Source of the DNA: Nitrososphaerales archaeon TH526
Lineage (GTDB): Archaea; Thermoproteota; Nitrososphaeria; Nitrososphaerales; Nitrososphaeraceae
Direction of reading: 5' to 3'
Assembly: GCA_014523665.1 (NCBI GenBank)
Contig: JAATVR010000783.1
Span: forward strand, 1-9,659
DNA: 9,659 nucleotides
Shown here: piece by piece, positions 5,886 to 9,659 of the stretch
Numbering within the stretch: the stretch's first letter is position 1
Layout: every line of letters starts with the position of its first letter
The notes under the pieces: model-generated
Database searches by the model: none
Seen by the model: only the letters and a program-made list of their open reading frames with translations
What the model was told of the DNA's origin: nothing
Translations under genes and position numbers: made by a program

Positions 5886-6421
5886 GTACAAAAACGCAAG
5901 TACAATGGCGTAGGGCTAAGGTCTTAGAATTACTCAGTATGGGAAACAGCCAAATCGAAATATCAAAGGTATTGAAAATAGATCCATGCATTGTGAGTAG
6001 AGATGTATCTTTTTTACGGATAGAAGCAAAACGAAATGTCCAAAGATACATTGACGAATATCTTCCTGAAGAGTATGGTAAGTGCCTTGTTGGATTAAAC
6101 AGGATACTAAAGGAGGCTTGGAATATGTCACAAACAGACGACAATACCAATAGTGACAAGTTAAAGGCATTAACTTTAGCAAAGGAATGTTATGCCATGA
6201 AGCTAGAATTACTGACTAATGCAACGGTGGTAGATGATGCAATCAGATTTGGAGCTTCACATGCTGCAAGTACAACATTAACAGAAAAAGCTAAGTCTGA
6301 TAGGAGAGTTACTTTAGATGGGGAAATAAGTAATAGAAATGACATTCAAAGATCTCAGGAAGATTATAGTTGGCAGCCAGCAGGAGAGGCAGTACATAAA
6401 ACAACTAACTCTATTTTCTAG
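5882..6421 (+). CDS. Helix-turn-helix protein, probable terminase small subunit
   Basis: This 179-residue protein has an N-terminal helix-turn-helix (about 13-46: KVLELLSMGNSQIEISKVLK, then PCIVSRDVSFLR as the likely recognition helix). A helical middle follows (about 47-80 and 92-112) with ALTLAKECYAMKLELLTNAT, and then a polar tail. This layout is like small terminase subunits of tailed viruses, which bind the packaging start on viral DNA, oligomerise through the helical region and hand the DNA to the large subunit. The best evidence is position: its last 83 bases overlap the large terminase gene in another frame, the usual gene order. The ATG at 5882 is the first in-frame start after a TGA at 5846; a weak GAGGAGA lies 11-17 bases upstream. 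A transcription regulator is the alternative, since only the HTH is clear in sequence. Confidence 0.65.
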   Translation: MSTKTQVQWRRAKVLELLSMGNSQIEISKVLKIDPCIVSRDVSFLRIEAKRNVQRYIDEYLPEEYGKCLVGLNRILKEAWNMSQTDDNTNSDKLKALTLAKECYAMKLELLTNATVVDDAIRFGASHAASTTLTEKAKSDRRVTLDGEISNRNDIQRSQEDYSWQPAGEAVHKTTNSIF

Positions 6422-7820
6422 AAGAGTATCGAACAAGCCTTTCTGGATATGGGATATTAAACAACACAAAGCAGCAGACATCTTAACAAATGGTGATTGC
6501 TGTTTCAATCATATCATCGAACTGCCGAAGAAGAATTCGCAGCATATGTCATTTTTTGATTACGAGAAGCTACTATTTGACATCCTTCAACAGCATAAGC
6601 ATACCTGGATAAAGAAAGCTACAGGCCTTGGTATCACAGAATTTATGCTTCGATATATGGCCTGGCTGTGTTTGAGAAATAACGATCTAAATGGTACACA
6701 GATGTGTATCGTCACTGGCCCAAGAATAGACCTAGCGATCATACTCATAGACAGAATGAAAAAATTATTCACGGATAACAAACTTGTCACTTTTAATAGC
6801 AAAGAAACTGTTATCGAATTAAATGGAGTACATATAGAAGCATACCCGTCGCATCATCTGGATGCAATGCGTGGTTTACCGGATGTATCTTTTATCCTGC
6901 TAGATGAAGCTGATTTTTTTCCACCAGGACAGCAAAAAGATGCTAGAGATGTCTCGGAGAGATATATTGCCAAGAGTAATCCATGGATCGTAATGGTTAG
7001 TACACCGAATGCTCCTGATGGTCTGTTTGAGAAGATAGAACGGGAACCTGAAGACATATGCTTGTACAAACGCCTATACTTGGACTATACTTACGGTCTT
7101 GACAGAATATACACAATCGAAGAGATAGAGAAGGCAAAAGCCTCACCCTCATTTGAAAGAGAATACAATTTGAAATACTTAGGTAAAATTGGCAACGTAT
7201 TTCATACTCTAGACATTGAAGCAGCCATATGCACTCAAGAAGAAGGCCAAGAAATGATGGACTGGAACACAAGTACGATGATAGGTAGGTCAATGGGAAT
7301 CGATGTTGCATGGGGAGACACCTCAAAGTTCGCCATTGTTATCATTCAATACAGAGACAAGAAAATAGAAATATTCTATGCTGAAAGCTTCGAAAAGCCA
7401 CAGATGAATGAGATCATTAACCATGTCATGCAACTTAAGCAGAGGCATCATGTTACTCGTGTTTACGTGGACGGTGCGAATCCAGAAGTCATACGCGAGC
7501 TTAAGCGAAGGATAGGCGAGTATCAAGAATATCATGATTTTACAGAGGAACAAATATGGGCATTCCGTAATAACAGCTGGCAGATTATACCCATCAACTT
7601 TCAGAAGAGGCATAGAGAGATGCTACAATGGACGCATACGCTGATGTCTAAGAGGTTTATCAAAATACATCCATTTCTGCAGAATCTCATTATATCGCTG
7701 AGAACTGCAGTAGTAGTAGATGACTGGAAGCTTGATAAATACCAGACGTCACATGACGACCTGTTGGATGCGTTTAGGCTCGCTTGTCTTAATTATGAGA
7801 TTCCAAAAAATAACACTTAA
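6339..7820 (+). CDS. Terminase large subunit (DNA-packaging ATPase and nuclease)
   Basis: The 493-residue protein has both terminase domains. The ATPase carries an atypical Walker A, KKATGLGITE (92-101), lacking the usual GKT/S ending; the Lys at 92/93 precedes the loop, as in several terminases. Walker B FILLDEAD spans 185-192 with catalytic E190, and the coupling motif is VSTPN (220-224). The C-terminal RNase-H/RuvC-like nuclease shows D322 in GIDVAWGD, D378 in VYVDGANPE and the HDDLLDA cluster (472-478), giving three acidic sites for metal binding. Large terminases pump viral DNA into empty proheads and cut it. The length is normal and no motif is broken, so it looks functional. Only ATG 6339 is available as a start, overlapping the small-subunit gene by 83 bases. 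No portal or capsid gene follows within this window, which is unusual for this gene order. Its presence marks the region as viral or virus-derived. Confidence 0.88.
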   Translation: MTFKDLRKIIVGSQQERQYIKQLTLFSRRVSNKPFWIWDIKQHKAADILTNGDCCFNHIIELPKKNSQHMSFFDYEKLLFDILQQHKHTWIKKATGLGITEFMLRYMAWLCLRNNDLNGTQMCIVTGPRIDLAIILIDRMKKLFTDNKLVTFNSKETVIELNGVHIEAYPSHHLDAMRGLPDVSFILLDEADFFPPGQQKDARDVSERYIAKSNPWIVMVSTPNAPDGLFEKIEREPEDICLYKRLYLDYTYGLDRIYTIEEIEKAKASPSFEREYNLKYLGKIGNVFHTLDIEAAICTQEEGQEMMDWNTSTMIGRSMGIDVAWGDTSKFAIVIIQYRDKKIEIFYAESFEKPQMNEIINHVMQLKQRHHVTRVYVDGANPEVIRELKRRIGEYQEYHDFTEEQIWAFRNNSWQIIPINFQKRHREMLQWTHTLMSKRFIKIHPFLQNLIISLRTAVVVDDWKLDKYQTSHDDLLDAFRLACLNYEIPKNNT

Positions 7821-8161
7821 CAAATGTGATATGTTTCATTACCACTACATCGATGGCTCACGGCATATCATATCACCGACTTTTATATCGACTTAACTGT
7901 GTACATACCCATCCTTGTTGATGGAACAGGAGTTGAAGGGGGTCGGCAGATACTACTAGTACTCAATCGCTACACTTATTCCATTTACCTTGAGATTGCC
8001 AATTCTATGAATTGCTACTGGAACCAACCTGACATTTAGCGCATTTCAAATGGAAGCGTTTCATTAGACCAATCCGAACGCTAGAATTTAGCTGAGGATG
8101 CAACATTACTGTTATTTCAATCATGGTAATTTAGTCGCTTCTCTAATGCCTGTTGTACTGA
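7821..8161. other. Intergenic region after the terminase, with a decayed zinc-ribbon remnant
   Basis: The position where a portal or capsid gene would be expected holds no intact gene. A minus-strand zinc-ribbon remnant (7963-8124) is the best interpretation of its right half. The plus strand has an open stretch at 7830-8039 without an ATG start. A short palindrome CATTTCAAATG lies at 8042-8052. No T-tract terminator for the terminase is obvious. Confidence 0.4.
7963..8124 (-). pseudogene. Zinc-ribbon remnant with two in-frame stops, possibly from a transposase
   Basis: ATG at 8124 opens 39 codons that contain KCAKC (C28, C31) and end GSSSNS before a TAG at 8005-8007. The same frame resumes with NWQSQGKWNKCSD and meets TGA at 7963-7965, exactly where the last cysteine of a C-x2-C pair is expected; one base change turns TGA into TGT or TGC. 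The pattern C-x2-C ... S-x-G-K ... C-x-D-C is that of zinc ribbons at the N-terminus of several insertion-sequence transposases (IS1 InsA-like and relatives). No downstream catalytic domain or terminal repeat was found. The zinc-ribbon reading is fairly suggestive; the transposase origin is inference. Confidence 0.4.
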
Positions 8162-8208
8162 ATGATAGAGTCGTTAACAAGTAAGCAATTAGCAATAACG
8201 ACCTTTTT

Positions 8209-8216
8209 GATATATT
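8209..8216 (+). promoter_or_regulatory. TATA-like box upstream of the small zinc-binding protein
   Basis: GATATATT after a T-run (TTTTT) lies about 33 bases before ATG 8246, giving a predicted transcript start a few bases ahead of it. It lies inside the longer frame beginning at 8162, which favours the internal start. Confidence 0.4.
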
Positions 8217-8245
8217 CTGATTATCCTTGCCGCTCCGGCATCAAA

Positions 8246-8524
8246 ATGACCAAAAGTTCGTTTAAATCTATTGTCGATGATCTATTATTAGGCATGAGCC
8301 AAGGCATGAATCAAGACGAAAAAGTATTCTGTCCACAGTGTCAGACCGAAGGGAAGAGAAGTAAGGTCATTTTATATCCAGGTCAAACTATACCAAGGAT
8401 GAAATTTACTGATGGGTATTGGAATGAGATCGGGGATTTTGTTGAATTCAATGCCGAAATTAAACTGCCATGGTATATCTGCAGTAATGGACACACAACG
8501 CCCCGCAGTGTGGCAGATAGATAG
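8246..8524 (+). CDS. Small zinc-binding protein of unknown function
   Basis: I do not recognise this protein. From ATG 8246 it has 92 residues: a short helical start, then C29-P-Q-C32 and, after about 46 residues, C79-S-N-G-H83, a likely C2-CH zinc site. Between them is an aromatic, probably beta-rich stretch with KFTDGYWNEIGDF. No membrane segment or signal is seen. An ATG at 8162 would add 28 residues. I prefer 8246 because a TATA-like box lies at 8209-8216 and the extra segment looks unlike the rest. It stands alone between two gene-poor regions with no operon partner. Small zinc-ribbon proteins of this type are common and mostly uncharacterised in Nitrososphaeria; regulatory or nucleic-acid-binding roles are possible but not shown. 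Confidence 0.55.
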   Translation: MTKSSFKSIVDDLLLGMSQGMNQDEKVFCPQCQTEGKRSKVILYPGQTIPRMKFTDGYWNEIGDFVEFNAEIKLPWYICSNGHTTPRSVADR

Positions 8525-8675
8525 ATAATCAGGGATAACTGCGTTTTCAGAGGAGCAGTAGAGAATGACGAGTATGTTTTAGATTAAGCTATTATTATAG
8601 AATAACTTCTTTACAGGCTCAACCATACTCATTAAATCAATACTGTTCTAAAATATAGAACCCCCTTATGCCGTC

Positions 8676-8866
8676 CTATTCTGCATCCTCGGCAAGAATA
8701 AGAGGGCTAATTTTCATGTTATGCGACGAAGTTGTAACGGAATATGGATCGCACCTTTTTGGATTTGTAGTATAGAGATAATAATCATCATAGTTATCAA
8801 AGTGTTCATCATCAGGGATGAAAAAAATTCAAGACTGCCCTCTTTTGAAATTAATCTTTGATGGAT
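8676..8866 (-). pseudogene. Possible broken minus-strand gene with a T7 slip site
   Basis: On the minus strand a frame open from 8828 to TAG 8676 reads 50 residues including FFIPDDEHFDNYDDYYLY, then KRCDPYSVTTSS and LILAEDAE, an acidic, tyrosine-rich and protein-like sequence. It has no usable start and a TGA lies just before it. A neighbouring frame (from 8866) runs into it through seven T (plus strand 8821-8827); a one-base shift back there would fuse ...KEGSLEFF with IPDDEHF. This may be the end of a decayed gene. The reading is weak because no start codon was found and no family is recognised. Confidence 0.25.
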
Positions 8867-9013
8867 TTATTTAACTTTCACTAAAGGTCCTAGCTTGGCT
8901 TAGCGAGTACTAAAGCATGAACAATATTTCATCGAGGACTAACGCAACCTTAACAAATTGTACAATCAAGTTACATTACATTTCCTAGACCTTTCATTCA
9001 ACGACAGAAAGCC

Positions 9014-9019
9014 TTTATA
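9014..9019 (+). promoter_or_regulatory. TATA box TTTATA of the CHRD protein gene
   Basis: TTTATA centred about 25 bases before ATG 9042 fits a leaderless archaeal promoter. A second AT-rich element, CTTATATAG, ends just before the ATG and is too close to act as its TATA box. Confidence 0.5.
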
Positions 9020-9041
9020 GTAAATCTAATCTCTTATATAG

Positions 9042-9659
9042 ATGAATAAACTAAACCGCGCAGCGGTATTCTATATTGTAGCAGCTCTTTTCACAGCAAG
9101 TATTGCGGCATTGACTCCTGTAGCAATTGTTGTAGCCCAGAACAATACCACAGGTACTAATACCACAACAACAGCAGGAGCACAGAACAATACCACAGTT
9201 ACTAATACCACAACAGCAGGAGCAGGAGTTGGGAATACCACACAAGCGCAAGGATCTACTCCACAGTTTTCTGCAAACCTCACCGGAGATTTAACCTTCC
9301 CACCGACTGTCACGAACGCGACTGGAACTGGTGAGTTTACAGTTGTAGGAGATGGAAATACCATGCGATATACTATCGATGCAAACAATATCGATAAGGT
9401 TACAGATGTATTTGTAGCGGCATCCAGTGGTGGACGATACGCTGACTTAGTTCAACTCAGAAGCGGAGTCAATGAAGGCATAAGTGGTCCAATCAACGGA
9501 ACACTTGTTGAAGGTAACCTTACCTCTTCTGATTTCACAGGCAGGTTGAACATAGATCAGATGTCTGACCTGTTGAAGTTAATTCTTGATGGAAATGCTT
9601 ATGTTCGAATCCAGACATTTGACGCACCATTAGGAAAAATCGTGGGGAAGATAACGCCA
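9042..9659 (+). CDS. Secreted CHRD-domain protein (3'-partial)
   Basis: The first 206 codons are present and the gene runs off the right edge. A signal peptide is clear: basic KLNR, then a hydrophobic stretch (about 7-31) and a likely cut after VVA (30-32). Residues 33 to about 72 form a Thr/Asn/Ala-rich linker with two near-identical 15-residue repeats and many N-x-T sites for glycosylation. From about 77 the CHRD domain begins (FSANLTGDLTFPPTVTNATG), continuing through GTLVEGNLTSSDF and AYVRIQT near the edge. CHRD domains were named from chordin and occur in many secreted microbial proteins; their function in archaea is unknown. Nitrososphaeria of soil type often carry several. The ATG is supported by a TATA box about 25 bases upstream. 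This is probably a host surface protein rather than part of the viral module. Confidence 0.85.
   Translation, partial: MNKLNRAAVFYIVAALFTASIAALTPVAIVVAQNNTTGTNTTTTAGAQNNTTVTNTTTAGAGVGNTTQAQGSTPQFSANLTGDLTFPPTVTNATGTGEFTVVGDGNTMRYTIDANNIDKVTDVFVAASSGGRYADLVQLRSGVNEGISGPINGTLVEGNLTSSDFTGRLNIDQMSDLLKLILDGNAYVRIQTFDAPLGKIVGKITP
9138..9227 (+). repeat. Two tandem 45-base repeats in the linker of the CHRD protein
   Basis: CAGAACAATACCACAG begins at 9138 and again at 9183, period 45. The first 33 bases of the two units differ at one position (G or T), which changes Gly to Val; the ends diverge by a three-base slip in the Thr codons. The encoded unit is QNNTT(G/V)TNTTT followed by an Ala/Gly-rich end. 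Recent slippage in a low-complexity linker explains it. Confidence 0.8.

Larger units (their letters stand above)
8525..9041. other. Long gene-poor region before the CHRD protein
   Basis: No intact gene of normal size is seen in 517 bases. There is a possible broken minus-strand gene (8676-8866). A 7-base inverted repeat GAGTATG/CATACTC lies at 8570-8576 and 8624-8630, 47 bases apart. The last 30 bases hold the promoter of the CHRD gene. No tRNA, CRISPR repeat or attachment-site duplication was recognised. Confidence 0.4.

Noticed and set aside
5767..6182. Minus-strand frames opposite the terminase small subunit
   Set aside because: Cysteine- and phenylalanine-rich products typical of antisense reading; the plus strand has the HTH protein and the conserved gene order.
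7830..8039. 69-codon open plus-strand stretch with a possible GTG start at 7899
   Set aside because: No ATG and no promoter at a good distance; it lies largely antisense to the zinc-ribbon remnant, which explains the sequence better.
8098..8184. 28-codon plus-strand frame before the small zinc-binding protein
   Set aside because: Low information, no promoter or ribosome site, and no recognisable motif.
8668..8775. 35-codon plus-strand frame starting with ATG
   Set aside because: It lies opposite the possible minus-strand remnant, has no ribosome site, and its nearest TATA-like element is only about 14 bases upstream.
9071..9388. Long open frames on the minus strand opposite the CHRD gene
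   Set aside because: They are the reverse of the Thr/Asn/Ala-rich repeats, with Val/Cys-rich low-complexity products; the plus-strand protein has a signal peptide and a known domain.
9607..9619. GTTCGAATCC-like string, considered as the T-arm of a tRNA
   Set aside because: It lies within the CHRD coding sequence and no acceptor or anticodon stem can be formed around it.

Overview
The window looks like accessory DNA in an ammonia-oxidising archaeon of the class Nitrososphaeria (Thaumarchaeota). It is AT-rich. Several genes have a TATA-like box about 25 bases before the start codon, the archaeal leaderless arrangement. It ends in a secreted CHRD-domain protein with a Thr/Asn-rich linker, a type common in soil members of this class. 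The AT-richness would suit a Nitrosocosmicus-like genome better than the more GC-rich Nitrososphaera, but this is inference; no ribosomal or ammonia-oxidation marker is present.

Left part (1-4332): a replication-like module. An MCM-like AAA+ ATPase, running in from the left edge, is followed by an XPD/DinG-type superfamily 2 helicase with iron-sulfur-type cysteines. Between them lies a 150-base control region with a perfect 16-base palindrome over a TATA core. On the opposite strand, converging on the helicase, is a small unrecognised soluble protein (134 aa) that could be a single-stranded DNA-binding protein.

Middle part (4333-5881): a decayed zone. It holds a single-pass membrane protein that looks N-terminally shortened, a frameshifted minus-strand gene not evident as one ORF, a zinc-ribbon/restriction-endonuclease-fold protein cut off at its catalytic motif, and a possible small membrane ORF. 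A TTATAA box sits between the frameshifted gene and the endonuclease remnant at a spacing that could serve both directions.

Right-centre part (5882-7820): an HTH protein resembling a small terminase subunit overlaps by 83 bases a complete large terminase subunit (ATPase plus RNase-H-like nuclease). This is a tailed-virus DNA-packaging motor, but no portal, capsid, protease or tail gene is visible here.

Right end (7821-9659): a minus-strand zinc-ribbon remnant with two in-frame stops, a small zinc-binding protein, a long gene-poor stretch with another possible broken minus-strand gene, and the CHRD protein, cut by the window edge.

Taken together, the replication helicases and packaging motor suggest an integrated virus-like element, or its remnant, of a thaumarchaeal host, flanked and interrupted by decayed genes. 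No integrase, tRNA, attachment site or CRISPR array was seen.
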